This document shows, one piece after another, positions 44,377 to 53,484 of a stretch of DNA of 64,000 nucleotides (within the stretch, counting starts at the first letter, position 1; every line of letters starts with the position of its first letter). The translations under genes and the position numbers were made by a program. The DNA is from Natronomonas halophila (GTDB taxonomy: Archaea > Halobacteriota > Halobacteria > Halobacteriales > Haloarculaceae): NCBI RefSeq assembly GCF_013391085.1, contig NZ_CP058334.1, positions 744,001 through 808,000 of the forward strand. Direction: 5' to 3'. The notes beneath the pieces were generated by a model. That model did no database searches. It had not been told where the DNA came from and worked only from the letters and a program-made list of their open reading frames with translations.

Positions 44377-44399
44377 TGGGGCATCGCCCCGTGATTCGA

Positions 44400-44588
44400 A
44401 TGCGAACGGCACTTCGGCCCTCCATGCTGTACCGCTCCGACCGCCCCCGCGAACTGCCCGCGATGTCGGCCCTCCTAGCGCTCAACGCCGCCTGCGTCCT
44501 GCTGCTGTTGGCGGCGCTGTCGCCCTTCCTGGCCGTCTCGGGCCTGTTCGCCGGTGCGGTCTGTCTCGTCGCCGTCCGGAACTCCTGA
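44400..44588 (+). CDS. Small hydrophobic protein, about 62 aa
   Basis: Positive N-terminus (MRTALRPSMLYRSDRPRE), then one or two hydrophobic helices (LLALNAACVLLLLAALSPFL, VSGLFAGAVCLVAV). A shorter start at 44424 is possible. No family is recognised. It precedes the tfb promoter by about 240 bp. Confidence 0.45.
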   Translation: MRTALRPSMLYRSDRPRELPAMSALLALNAACVLLLLAALSPFLAVSGLFAGAVCLVAVRNS

Positions 44589-44823
44589 CCGGACGTCGCT
44601 TACTTACCTTTGGTCGTTCCGTAACTTGAAGCGCATCCTATCGGATGTCGGTCATGACCGTGCGTTCGGACCGCGCGCGAACTGACTTTCGACGTGAATT
44701 CGACCCAACCGCCCCCTCGCCCGCCCCGAATAGGAGCAGGAATTTCCGGAATCGTGTGATTCGGTGCCGTCCGACGGGAACGAGGTGGACGTTTTTGGGG
44801 CAACAAGCGAGTAGTGCAAAGAC

Positions 44824-44830
44824 TTTATAT
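44824..44830 (+). promoter_or_regulatory. TATA box of tfb
   Basis: TTTATAT about 30 bp upstream of the tfb ATG (44858) predicts a leader of only a few nucleotides. A second TATA-like CCATATAAG lies nearer the start. Confidence 0.5.
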
Positions 44831-44857
44831 GTGGAGTAGGCAAACCATATAAGCATA

Positions 44858-45814
44858 ATGCCAGGGCCCACCCGCCAGCGTGAGCGCACCAGCGAAGACG
44901 AGACAGAAAGCGAGGAAGAAACTGGCTGTCCGGAGTGCGAATCCGATTCACTCGTCAGGAGCGCCGATGGCGGGGGTGAGCTCGTCTGCGAGGACTGCGG
45001 GCTCGTTATCGAGGAGGAGAACATCGACCGCGGCCCGGAATGGCGTGCGTTCAACCACTCCGAGCGGCAATCGAAGTCCCGGGTCGGCGCGCCGACCACC
45101 CAGACGATGCACGACAAGGGGCTGACCACCCAGATCGACTGGAAGGACAAGGACGCCTACGGCCGCTCGATTTCTTCGGAGAAGCGTTCCCAGATGCACC
45201 GACTCCGCAAGTGGCAGGAACGCATCCGGACCAAGGACGCCGGCGAACGAAACCTGCAGTTCGCCCTCAGCGAAATCGACCGGATGTCCTCGGCGCTGGG
45301 CGTCCCTCGCTCGGTCCGCGAGGTCGCCTCGGTCATCTATCGGCGTGCGCTCGACGAGGACCTCATCCGTGGCCGCTCCATCGAGGGCGTCGCCACCGCC
45401 GCGCTGTATGCCGCCTGCCGACAGGAGGGCATCCCGCGCAGCCTCGACGAAGTCGCCGAAGTCGCCCGTGTCGAACAGAAGGAAATCGGCCGGACCTACC
45501 GCTACATCGCACAGGAACTCTCCCTCGGCCTCGAACCGGTCGACCCCGTCCAGTACGTCCCGCGCTTCTGCTCGGAACTCGGCCTCAGCGAGGAGGTCGA
45601 ACAGAAGACCCGCGAAATCATCGAAGTCACCGCCGAGAAGGGCATGCTCTCGGGCAAGTCCCCGACCGGCTACGCCGCCGCGGCCATCTACGCCGCCTCG
45701 CTGCTCTGCAACGAGAAGAAGACCCAGCGTGAGGTCGCCGAAGTCGCACAGGTGACCGAGGTCACCATCCGCAACCGCTATCAGGAGCAGATCGAAGCGC
45801 TCGGCATCCACTAA
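44858..45814 (+). CDS. tfb: Transcription initiation factor IIB (TFB)
   Basis: 318 aa. Bridges TBP-DNA and RNA polymerase. An N-terminal zinc ribbon uses C24, C27, C44 and C47 (CPECESD, CEDCGLV). The B-reader/linker follows ([20 protein letters not shown]). Two cyclin repeats start near 120 ([20 protein letters not shown]) and 215, the second ending [17 protein letters not shown]. Haloarchaea encode several TFBs; which one this is cannot be told. Full length. Confidence 0.95.
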   Translation: MPGPTRQRERTSEDETESEEETGCPECESDSLVRSADGGGELVCEDCGLVIEEENIDRGPEWRAFNHSERQSKSRVGAPTTQTMHDKGLTTQIDWKDKDAYGRSISSEKRSQMHRLRKWQERIRTKDAGERNLQFALSEIDRMSSALGVPRSVREVASVIYRRALDEDLIRGRSIEGVATAALYAACRQEGIPRSLDEVAEVARVEQKEIGRTYRYIAQELSLGLEPVDPVQYVPRFCSELGLSEEVEQKTREIIEVTAEKGMLSGKSPTGYAAAAIYAASLLCNEKKTQREVAEVAQVTEVTIRNRYQEQIEALGIH

Positions 45815-45937
45815 TCGGTATTCGCTGATTCGTTTTCATCGGTACTTCGCCCGCTACCGGCAGGTACCGTCGGCAACGCTCCCCGCGTTTTCGCTCGTTC
45901 CCGTATGGTTAACACACCGTAGAGCGAATACCTCACC

Positions 45938-47524
45938 ATGACAGTTTCCGAGTCCACGACAGAGCCGGATATCGGCTCAACCGAACACGAGTCACTCGAA
46001 GGGCTCGAATCGTACGTTACCACCGCCGGTGGCGTCGACGAACGCTTCGATGTCGAGGCGCCGTTCGACGGCTCCATCATCGGCCGGTTGCCCGCCTGTG
46101 ACGCCGACGACATCGAACTCGCCTTCGAGCAGGCCGACCAGGGCCAGACCGCCTGGGCCGACTGGAGCGTCGAGGAACGCGCCGAGGTCATCATCGACTA
46201 TCACGACCTCGTCCTCGAACACGCCGAGGAACTGCTGGATATCGTCCAACTCGAAAGCGGGAAGGCCCGCCGCCACGCCTACGAGGAAATCCTCGACGTG
46301 GCGATTACGGCCCGCCACTACGCCTACCGTGCCGAGGACTACCTGAAAATCGAACAGCGCGATGCCGCGATTCCGGGCCTGACCGAAACGACGGTCCACC
46401 ACCACCCGAAGGGGACTATCGGCATCATCTCGCCGTGGAACTACCCCCTCTCGCTCGCGGTCTCGGACGCCCTCCCTGCCATTCTGGCCGGCAACAGCGT
46501 CGTCCTCAAACCCGCCGAACAGACCTCTTACACCGCACTGAAGGCCGTCGAACTGCTCCGGGAGGCCGGCGTCCCCCGCGACGTCTTCCAGGTCGTCACC
46601 GGCTTCGGTCCGACGCTCGGCGAACCGCTCGTGAAGAATTCGGATTACGTCTGCTTTACGGGCTCCGGCAAGACGGGCCGTATCGTCGCCAGTCAGGCGG
46701 GCGAACACCTCACCGACGTCTCGCTGGAGTTGGGCGGCAAGAACCCCGGTATCGTCTGTGAGGACGCCGACATCGACCGCGCGGTCGAAGGCCTCATCCG
46801 CGGCTGTTTCACCAACGCCGGCCAGCTGTGTATCTCGCTGGAACGACTCTACGTCCACGAGGACGTCTACGGGCAGTTCGTCGAGGCCTTCGTCAGCGCA
46901 ATCGAGGACCTGCATATCGGCACGGGCTACGGCCACGACGTCGACGTCGGCAGCCTCATCTCCGAAGACCAGTTCGACAAGGTCACCGAACACGTCGAGG
47001 AAGCCAAAGCCGAGGGCGCGACCGTACTCACCGGCGGCACCGCACGCCCCGACCTCGGCCCGTACTTCTACGAACCGACTGTCCTCACCGATGTCGACGA
47101 GTCGATGGCCCTCTGTACCGAGGAGACGTTCGGTCCCGTCGTCTCTATCTACAAGTGGAGCGACGAGGACGAGGTCATCGAGCGGGCCAACGACACCGAC
47201 TACGGCCTCAACGCCTCGGTCTGGACCGAAGACACCGAGCGCGGTAAACAGATTGCCAAACGAATCGAGGCCGGCACCGTCAACGTCAACGAAGCCTACG
47301 CCGCCGCGTGGGTCTCACTGGACGCCCCGATGGGCGGGATGAAGAACTCCGGTATCGGCCGTCGCCACGGTGACGAGGGCTTCATGAAGTATACGGAACC
47401 CCAGACCGTCGCCGTCCAGAAGCACCTCGGCATGACGAACCCGCCGGGCGTGCCGCATTGGCTCTACGCGAAAATCATGACGAAGGCGCTGAAAATTCAG
47501 CGCCACATCCCTGGCATGCGCTAG
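45938..47524 (+). CDS. NAD(P)-dependent aldehyde dehydrogenase
   Basis: 528 aa. Complete ALDH fold: GTIGIISPWNYPLSLAVSDA (cofactor site), FTGSGKTGRIVASQAGEHLT, LELGGKNPGIV with the general-base Glu, and FTNAGQLCISLERLYV with the catalytic Cys. ETFGPVVSIYKW follows. Resembles succinate-semialdehyde dehydrogenases but could act on other aldehydes. The N-terminus begins with ~25 variable acidic residues. Confidence 0.9.
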   Translation: MTVSESTTEPDIGSTEHESLEGLESYVTTAGGVDERFDVEAPFDGSIIGRLPACDADDIELAFEQADQGQTAWADWSVEERAEVIIDYHDLVLEHAEELLDIVQLESGKARRHAYEEILDVAITARHYAYRAEDYLKIEQRDAAIPGLTETTVHHHPKGTIGIISPWNYPLSLAVSDALPAILAGNSVVLKPAEQTSYTALKAVELLREAGVPRDVFQVVTGFGPTLGEPLVKNSDYVCFTGSGKTGRIVASQAGEHLTDVSLELGGKNPGIVCEDADIDRAVEGLIRGCFTNAGQLCISLERLYVHEDVYGQFVEAFVSAIEDLHIGTGYGHDVDVGSLISEDQFDKVTEHVEEAKAEGATVLTGGTARPDLGPYFYEPTVLTDVDESMALCTEETFGPVVSIYKWSDEDEVIERANDTDYGLNASVWTEDTERGKQIAKRIEAGTVNVNEAYAAAWVSLDAPMGGMKNSGIGRRHGDEGFMKYTEPQTVAVQKHLGMTNPPGVPHWLYAKIMTKALKIQRHIPGMR

Positions 47525-47567
47525 GACTTCGAAACGACTGCCAGCAGAAACCGACGGCCGAGCGATT

Positions 47568-48944
47568 CTAGGTCAGGTCTTCGACGACGATGGTCTGCTC
47601 GCGGCCAGGGCCGACGCCGACGGCGTAGACGGGCGTGTCCAGTTCCTCGGCGATGTAGTCCAGATATTCGCGAGCGTTCTCGGGGATGGCCTCGTATCCT
47701 TCTTCAGCGACGGCGTTCCAGTCGACGTCCTCCCAGCCCTCGAAGGACCGGAGGTTCGCCTCGCAGTCGCCCCACTTCTCGGTCGTCGGGGGCATCGTGA
47801 AGACTTCCTCGCCGTCGAGGGTGTACGAGTGGCCGACTTTCACTTCGTCGAGGCCGGCGAGCACGTCGATGTGGTTGATGGCGAGGCCGGTAAAGCCGTT
47901 CGCGCGGGCGGCGTGGCGGAGCATCGGGATATCGAGCCAGCCGACGCGGCGCGGGCGGCCGGTGACGGTGCCGTATTCGCCGCCCTCGTCGCGGATGTAC
48001 TCGGCGAGGTCGGCCTCGGAGGGTCGGCCGCCGTCGTCGGGCGTCTGGCCGTCGACGGAGCCGAGTTCGGTCGGAAGCGGGCCGGTACCGACACGGGAGA
48101 GGTAGGCCTTGACGATGCCGACGACTTCGCCGTCGCCGATAACGGTGGGACCGAGGCCAGTGCCGACGGTCGCGCCGCCAGCGGTGGGGTTCGAGGAGGT
48201 GACGTAGGGGTAGACGCCGTGGTCGATGTCGATGGAGGTGCCCTGTGCGCCCTCGAACATGAGTTCCTCGCCCGAATCGAGGCGGTCGGCGAGGAACTCA
48301 CCGCAGTTGACGGTCATGCCTTCGTTGGCGAGGCGGTCGCCGAAGTCGCGGTACTGCTCGAAGAGGGCCTCGATATCGAAGGCGTCGGCGTCGATGTCCT
48401 CGTGGTCCTCGATGGAGATGTCGTAGACCTCTTCGAGGAGCGCGCGCTTCTGGGGAACGACGTATTCGAGCCGGGAGCGGAGCGTCTCGGGGTCCAGCAG
48501 GTCGCCGATGCGGACGCCGCGGCGGCCGGCCTTGTCCTCGTAGGTCGGGCCGATGCCGCGGCCGGTCGTACCGGCGGCGAGGTCGTCGTCGGATTTGACG
48601 TCCTCTTCGAGGGTGTCGATAACGCGGTGGTAGGGAAGAATCGCGTGAGCGCGTTCGGCGACCCGGACGTCGGGGTCGAGGCCGCGGTCGCGGAGCGTGT
48701 CGATTTCCTCGAAGAGCGTGCGCGGGTTGACGACACAGCCGTTGCCGAGGACGCCAATTTTGCCTCGGACGGCGCCCGACGGAACGAGGGAGAGTTTGTA
48801 CTCGTCGCCTTCGTGGACGACGGTGTGGCCGGCGTTATCGCCGCCCTGATAGCGAACGACGACATCGGCGATATCGCCGTAGACGTCGACGATACCCCCT
48901 TTGCCCTCGTCGCCGAGCTGCGAACCGACGATGGTTACGGTCAT
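47568..48944 (-). CDS. purA: Adenylosuccinate synthetase
   Basis: 458 aa. GTP-dependent step from IMP towards AMP. The N-terminal P-loop is VGSQLGDEGKGGIVDVYGDI. VVRYQGGDNAGHTVV, GTTGRGIGPTYEDKAGRRGV and FEGAQGTSIDIDHGVYPYVT are all present. The C-terminal GTP-site text is GRPRRVGWLDIPMLRHAARA. Slightly longer than bacterial PurA through acidic insertions, as usual in haloarchaea. Confidence 0.96.
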   Translation of the reverse strand: MTVTIVGSQLGDEGKGGIVDVYGDIADVVVRYQGGDNAGHTVVHEGDEYKLSLVPSGAVRGKIGVLGNGCVVNPRTLFEEIDTLRDRGLDPDVRVAERAHAILPYHRVIDTLEEDVKSDDDLAAGTTGRGIGPTYEDKAGRRGVRIGDLLDPETLRSRLEYVVPQKRALLEEVYDISIEDHEDIDADAFDIEALFEQYRDFGDRLANEGMTVNCGEFLADRLDSGEELMFEGAQGTSIDIDHGVYPYVTSSNPTAGGATVGTGLGPTVIGDGEVVGIVKAYLSRVGTGPLPTELGSVDGQTPDDGGRPSEADLAEYIRDEGGEYGTVTGRPRRVGWLDIPMLRHAARANGFTGLAINHIDVLAGLDEVKVGHSYTLDGEEVFTMPPTTEKWGDCEANLRSFEGWEDVDWNAVAEEGYEAIPENAREYLDYIAEELDTPVYAVGVGPGREQTIVVEDLT

Positions 48945-49187
48945 CGGGACGACGTTTCGCCCAAGGTGGTAAACCGATTACGGTCTGGCCAGCCTCCCGC
49001 CGACGCTCCGCCGCGCGCGAGGGCGGATTCCGCCGCCTGCACCGCTCTGAACGCCTGCCATATGGGCCGGCGTCACAAGGCATATAAACAGCACTCTCGA
49101 ACTACGTTTCAATACCCCAGATGTGCCGGGGATGGGCCCAAACGGACAGCAACTTTTAAACCCTGCAAACACGAGTTAACAAATGCC

Positions 49188-49493
49188 ATGATAGATCGGC
49201 TTGAGAAGGAAGTAGACATGCTGGAGCGCCATCTGCAGGTGCTGCGGATGGTCATCGAGAACGAGCCTATCGGCATCGTCAAGATGTCCAACGAGACCGG
49301 CTACCCCCACCACAAGGTTCGCTACTCGCTGCGCGTTCTCGAAGAGGAGAACCTCATCGAACCCTCCAGCCAGGGCGCAATCACGACCGAGGATACCGTC
49401 GAATTCGTCTCGGAACTGGATACGAAGGTCGACGAAATCATCGAAAAGCTCGAAGGGATGAAGATCGACGAAGTCCCGGAAATCGAGAACTGA
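49188..49493 (+). CDS. Small winged-helix regulator
   Basis: 101 aa. An N-terminal coiled segment (MIDRLEKEVDMLERHLQVLR) leads into a winged helix (IVKMSNETGYPHHKVRYSLR, VLEEENLIEPSSQGAITTED) and a C-terminal helix for dimerisation. A TTTTAAA element near 49155 fits a leaderless ATG at 49188. Conserved in haloarchaea by pattern. The target is unknown. Confidence 0.75.
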   Translation: MIDRLEKEVDMLERHLQVLRMVIENEPIGIVKMSNETGYPHHKVRYSLRVLEEENLIEPSSQGAITTEDTVEFVSELDTKVDEIIEKLEGMKIDEVPEIEN

Positions 49494-49559
49494 ACGGCTT
49501 TTCTCTACGTTTCTCGCTTTGCTGGAAAGCGCGGGCTACCGCGCGATATCGCCTGTCGC

Positions 49560-51890
49560 CTACAACTCCGGCATCGTCATGTGGAACGACTCGTCGCGGG
49601 ACTCCACCAGACAGAGGTGGAAGCCCTTGTTGCGCGAGAGTTTCACGAAGTTGCGGTATTTCTCCCGGCTGAGGAGGCTCCCGCTCGTCGCCTCGCGGGC
49701 GGCCTCCAGCGCGTCCGGTTCGAAGTAACTCGACGTGACCGCGAAGGCGCCGGCAAATCGGTCGGCGTCCATCCCGATGTCGGATGCGTCGTCGATGAGC
49801 GGCTCCAGCGAATCGGCATGGGTGGGGTCGCGGCTCTCGTCCATGTTGGCGACGACGAGCGGGTCGCCCATCCGGTCGCGCGCGACGACGTCGAACTCGA
49901 TGTCCCGGCCTTCTTCGTCCTCGCCCACGGCAACCGTATCGTCGAAGCTTATGCGGTCGATTTCCGGCAGCGCGTCGTAGAGCGGCCGCATCACGCTCTC
50001 CGAACGCGTCGACTGAATCTCGAACAGGAGGGAAGTGAGCAACCACTCCGCGAAGGCATAGCGCGGCGACGACGTGAGGAACGCATCGAACGGTTCGCCG
50101 TCGACGGTTGCGCCTTCGTCTTCGAACTGGGTGTGGTACTCGATACGGAGATTCTCGTCCAGTTCGTCCGCGTCGACGTTGCCTGCGTGTGCGTCCTCCA
50201 GCGTCGGGCCACCGGGTCCCTCATCGCGGACGAAGAGGCTCGTCCCCGCGAGCGCGCGGTCCGGCGTCAGGCTGACGCCGCTTGCGCCTGCCCCCGCGCC
50301 GCCAGCCGATTCTTCGGCGGCTTCGAGCGTTTCGACCCGCTCCTGTAGTCGGTCGCGCTCTGCTCGCAAGGCGTCCAGTTCCGACCGCAGGGAATCCAGT
50401 TCCGCCTCGTATTCCTGCCGAACCTCCATGATGCGGTCCTGAACCTCGTCCTCCGGGACCGTCTCCTCAGCCGATTCGGCATCCGGGGGCGCAGCCGCTT
50501 GTTCGGACGCCGGTTCCGATTCCGGTTCGGGTTCCGGCTCCGGCTCGGAGGTTGCCTGTGTCCGTTGGGTCTCCGCCGCCGACGTCGCCGCAGCAGCACC
50601 TCCGGCGGCCGTTTCACCGTCGCTGGTCTGCCCGCGACCGGTGTTCTCCGGGTCGATGGAGGGGACCGACCGCGCGGTGATACCGTCCATGACCGACCCG
50701 GTCGGGTCCGACGTCGAATCGCTGGTCGGAGGCTGTGACTCCGTCGAGTTCCACGAGGAGCCCGACGGCTCCCGCCCGTCCGATTCGGTGTCCGCCGCTG
50801 GCGTCGTCGACTCCTCGGTGTCAGTCGCCGTCTCCGTAGCCTGTGTCGATACCGGCTCCGTTTCGGGTTCGGTTGCCGCCGCGGCATCCGACGGGTCGTC
50901 GGGTTGCGGCGTCGCGGCCGACCCCGGGGACGCGTCGTCGTCCTCGCTATCGGTCTCGGTGTCGGCTGTGGGCGACGTCTCTGCCTCCGAGTCGGCCGTC
51001 GGTTCTGCCGTCGGTGCCGGTTCGGCCGGCGATTCCGGCCCCGTTTCCGGTTCGACGGCGGGGTCGGATTCTGCCTCTCCTGTCGGTTCGGCTGCGGGTT
51101 CCGACTCCGACTCGGGTGCCGGCTCCGAGGCCGGCTCCGAATCCGCTTCGGGTTCCGAAACCGAAGCCGTAGTCTCCGATTGAGCCTCGGCATCGGACTC
51201 GGGGGCGGGTTCGCTTTCCGGTTCGGGACCAGAGTCAGCTACCGGCGTTGGTTCAGTCGTCGATTCCGGCTCCGACTCAGGTTCGGTGTCCGAGACCACG
51301 CCCGCAGCGGCCGTCCCGGCATCCGGTTCGGATGGCTCCGGAATCTCGACGTCGGGCAAGGAGACGGCAACGACGTCGTAGATGCCGATTTCACCCTCGG
51401 CTTTCTGCTGGGCCTCCTCGTCGGTAATCAGCCGCCCGCTGGCGCTGATGTAGCCGATGTAGTCCTCGTCGCCGTCCTCGTAGACGACGAAGTAATCGCC
51501 GCTGAGAACGTTCTCCGAGAGTTCGATATAGCCCGTGAACCCGCCGCCCGAAAGCGTCTCGTGGACTCTCGATATCGGCGTGTCGTCGCTGAAATACCGA
51601 CCCCGAACCTCGCCATCGAGAGCGAGCATCGCGGCCAGCGACGCCGTCGCCGGCGCCGACGCTTCGTGAAGTCGGCCGGCAGCGTCCTCGAAGACGTCGA
51701 TGCGTCCCTCCCGGGGATCTTCCTCGAAGTTCGAGACGACCGCCAGCGGTTCCCCCTCACGGAGGAATAACCGGCTGTCGCCGACCTCAACGGCGCCGCT
51801 GAACCGCCGCGACTGCAGGTCGCGGAGGCCGTCGAACCCGCCGTCGAAGGGCGAAACCTCCCACTCCTCAATTACGGTGTGGGCATCCAT
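49560..51890 (-). CDS. Large low-complexity protein with coiled coil and C-terminal nuclease-like domain
   Basis: 776 aa. Residues 1-170 form a globular domain (FSGAVEVGDSRLFLREGEPL, FTGYIELSENVLSGDYFVVY) seen in some signalling proteins. Residues ~180-480 are an extreme Glu/Ser/Pro/Thr linker. Residues ~490-535 form a coiled coil (YEAELDSLRSELDALRAERD). The C-terminal ~230 residues are folded and include RDIEFDVVARDRMGDPLVVA, reminiscent of a PD-(D/E)xK core, though the ExK part is not obvious. Haloarchaeal, function unknown (DUF7527-like). Confidence 0.65.
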   Translation of the reverse strand: MDAHTVIEEWEVSPFDGGFDGLRDLQSRRFSGAVEVGDSRLFLREGEPLAVVSNFEEDPREGRIDVFEDAAGRLHEASAPATASLAAMLALDGEVRGRYFSDDTPISRVHETLSGGGFTGYIELSENVLSGDYFVVYEDGDEDYIGYISASGRLITDEEAQQKAEGEIGIYDVVAVSLPDVEIPEPSEPDAGTAAAGVVSDTEPESEPESTTEPTPVADSGPEPESEPAPESDAEAQSETTASVSEPEADSEPASEPAPESESEPAAEPTGEAESDPAVEPETGPESPAEPAPTAEPTADSEAETSPTADTETDSEDDDASPGSAATPQPDDPSDAAAATEPETEPVSTQATETATDTEESTTPAADTESDGREPSGSSWNSTESQPPTSDSTSDPTGSVMDGITARSVPSIDPENTGRGQTSDGETAAGGAAAATSAAETQRTQATSEPEPEPEPESEPASEQAAAPPDAESAEETVPEDEVQDRIMEVRQEYEAELDSLRSELDALRAERDRLQERVETLEAAEESAGGAGAGASGVSLTPDRALAGTSLFVRDEGPGGPTLEDAHAGNVDADELDENLRIEYHTQFEDEGATVDGEPFDAFLTSSPRYAFAEWLLTSLLFEIQSTRSESVMRPLYDALPEIDRISFDDTVAVGEDEEGRDIEFDVVARDRMGDPLVVANMDESRDPTHADSLEPLIDDASDIGMDADRFAGAFAVTSSYFEPDALEAAREATSGSLLSREKYRNFVKLSRNKGFHLCLVESRDESFHMTMPEL

Positions 51891-51935
51891 ACACGCCGAA
51901 AGCCACAGGACGGGTATATAGGCTTCGCCCCAACC

Positions 51936-51990
51936 TTTTTTAGCGGGGGCATCGGCGGCGCGAAGCGCCGCCTCAACCCCCGCTAAAAAA
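51936..51990. repeat. Long perfect inverted repeat (hairpin of R3)
   Basis: TTTTTTAGCGGGGG (51936-51949) pairs with CCCCCGCTAAAAAA (51977-51990), 14 bp without mismatch. An inner 8-bp stem GGCGGCGC/GCGCCGCC closes on a GAA loop. It could extrude as a cruciform or terminate transcription. Confidence 0.75.
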
Positions 51991-52090
51991 CGTTGATGAA
52001 AAAAGGCCGGACGCTCACTCCGTTCGCGTCCGGGGAACCGCGCTCGCTTCGCTCGCGCGGATGCTACCTGACTATTGCTGTTTTATTCGT
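51936..52090 (+). repeat. R3, diverged relative of the stop-codon repeat
   Basis: Same order of elements as R2: T-rich arm, hairpins, A-rich arm, an A-run, a CTCGCTTCGCTCG hairpin, GGATGCTA and a TTTTAT tail. Only short words are identical to R2, so the relation is weaker. It lies tail-to-tail with R1. Confidence 0.4.
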
Positions 52091-52130
52091 CTGAATAATG
52101 ATGAGGGTAACCGCCACTGTTTCGAACTAT

Positions 52131-52338
52131 TGAATTCAAAGTCAAGAGTGCATCCGCCGAGGGGGCGTCCGGAGGTCGCCCCCGAGGCGGTTCCCGGCGC
52201 CGACCGCAGGGAGGCGCCGTAGCGACGAGCGACTACCGCGCCGCGAAGCGGCGCGACAGGAGCGAGTCGCGCATATTTTCACCATGTTTTTGCCCGACTG
52301 AGCGCGCCGCAGGCGCGCGAAGGAGGTGCAAAAAGTGG
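52131..52338 (-). repeat. R1, modular repeat directly after a stop codon
   Basis: Read on the minus strand. Box A CCACTTTTTGCAC (52338-52326) begins right after the TAA of the winged-helix gene. Box B, 34 nt (52294-52261), starts GGCAAAAACATGG. Box C, 22 nt (52171-52150), starts CGGACGCCCCCTCGG. Spacers of 31 and 89 nt are made of GC-rich palindromes. Boxes match R2 at 13/13, 33/34 and 21/22. Confidence 0.8.
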
Positions 52339-52686
52339 TTATTGATAGGCGAGATTCATCACCCAGTGCGAGAAGGCGTCGCTCTGGGGGTCGATTTCCT
52401 CGTCGCCGACGAACGGCGAGAGCATATCGCCGGCCATCAGGAGGGAGAAATCGAGGTCCTTCGGGTCGCGAACGGGGGTGATGTAGTAGGTGTTGTGACC
52501 CTCGTAGACGGTTTCCTCCCGGTCGACGAGGCCCATGTCGGCCAGTTTGTCGATGATGCGGCTCCCCTTCCGGGAATCGACGTCCAGTTCCTTCCAGAAA
52601 TCGCTCTGATGAATACCGCCGCTCTCGCGAATCAGTTCGAGGCCTTCGCGTTCGGTCTCCGAGAGGTCCTCCTCAGAAGCGCTCAT
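52339..52686 (-). CDS. Winged-helix regulator (MarR/Lrp-like)
   Basis: 115 aa. The winged helix spans about residues 10-75 (ETEREGLELIRESGGIHQSD, FWKELDVDSRKGSRIIDKLA, DMGLVDREETVYEG). The C-terminus carries a small dimerisation or ligand region (FSLLMAGDMLSPFVGDEE). The type is common among archaeal MarR/Lrp-like regulators. Repeat R1 starts immediately after its stop. Confidence 0.75.
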   Translation of the reverse strand: MSASEEDLSETEREGLELIRESGGIHQSDFWKELDVDSRKGSRIIDKLADMGLVDREETVYEGHNTYYITPVRDPKDLDFSLLMAGDMLSPFVGDEEIDPQSDAFSHWVMNLAYQ

Positions 52687-52712
52687 TGTGTATACGTGGG
52701 CCTGCGAGCCTT

Positions 52713-53459
52713 TTAAAGCCTCTCTTCGACAGCCTCGTAGGGAGTCTCGCAGGGCGGGCCGTCGGCAAAGGCGAAATGCTGCTCGTCGCCGAGGCGGACG
52801 AGCGACGACGAGCGGGTGCCAAAGCCGTCGCGGTGGACGCAGACGCCGTAGTCGTGGTCACCGAGATACTCGCTTGCGCGGGCGGTCCAGTCGGCGGCCG
52901 TCTCGCCGTCACGTGGCTGGAGGTCGGTCTGGAGGCGCTCGGCGTTGGCGGCCTGCTGCTTGCCGACGTCGGGGCGTGCCGAGGGGACGAACCACTCGTC
53001 GGCAGTGCCCACGTTGACGATGACATGAATGCCGGGGGCGAAGGACTCGGTAACGTAGCCGCCGCCGGTTTCGTCGCCACGGTTCGCGACGAACAGGCAG
53101 TCCTCGCTGTCGGCAAGCAAGAAATGGAAGGGCGCGTATTCGCGTTCGTCGAGTTCCGCCTCGACCCGGGCGAGGGCGTCGTCAGCGGTCGGTTCCGCGA
53201 GGGCGTCGTTTACCAGCAAGCCGCGGGAACGGTCGCCCTCGCCGGCCTCCCAGCGGTTAGTGACGGCCGCGAAGACGCCGTGTTCGTTGTAGCCGATCCA
53301 CGTCCCGCCGGCCCGCTCGTCGCGGGGTGCGAGCACGCGGGGCGGCCCCTCACGGACCGTCGGCGGCGTGGCTGGTCGGTCGAACGCCTCGTCGCGGTTC
53401 GCGGCGACACAGATCGGCGCATCATCGAAGACGCGCCATGCAACAGTGAGGGTGCACAC
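52713..53459 (-). CDS. NRDE/TANGO2-family protein
   Basis: 248 aa, GTG start MCTLTVAWRVFDDAPICVAA. The family signature NRDEAFDRPATPP follows, then GGTWIGYNEHGVFAAVTNRW, SRGLLVNDAL and YGVCVHRDGFGTRSSSLVRL. TANGO2 homologues are linked to heme and lipid homeostasis in eukaryotes. The archaeal role is unknown. An N-terminal nucleophile-like Cys2 is present. The downstream neighbour is the separate regulator gene. Confidence 0.85.
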   Translation of the reverse strand: MCTLTVAWRVFDDAPICVAANRDEAFDRPATPPTVREGPPRVLAPRDERAGGTWIGYNEHGVFAAVTNRWEAGEGDRSRGLLVNDALAEPTADDALARVEAELDEREYAPFHFLLADSEDCLFVANRGDETGGGYVTESFAPGIHVIVNVGTADEWFVPSARPDVGKQQAANAERLQTDLQPRDGETAADWTARASEYLGDHDYGVCVHRDGFGTRSSSLVRLGDEQHFAFADGPPCETPYEAVEERL

Positions 53460-53484
53460 GCCTCAGGCTAGGGCCGGCACCGGT

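Larger units (their letters stand above)
51891..52338. other. 448-bp intergenic region filled by repeat elements R3 and R1
   Basis: No gene is seen. R3 takes the left part and R1 the right part. About 40 bp of AT-rich sequence separates them. Confidence 0.6.
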
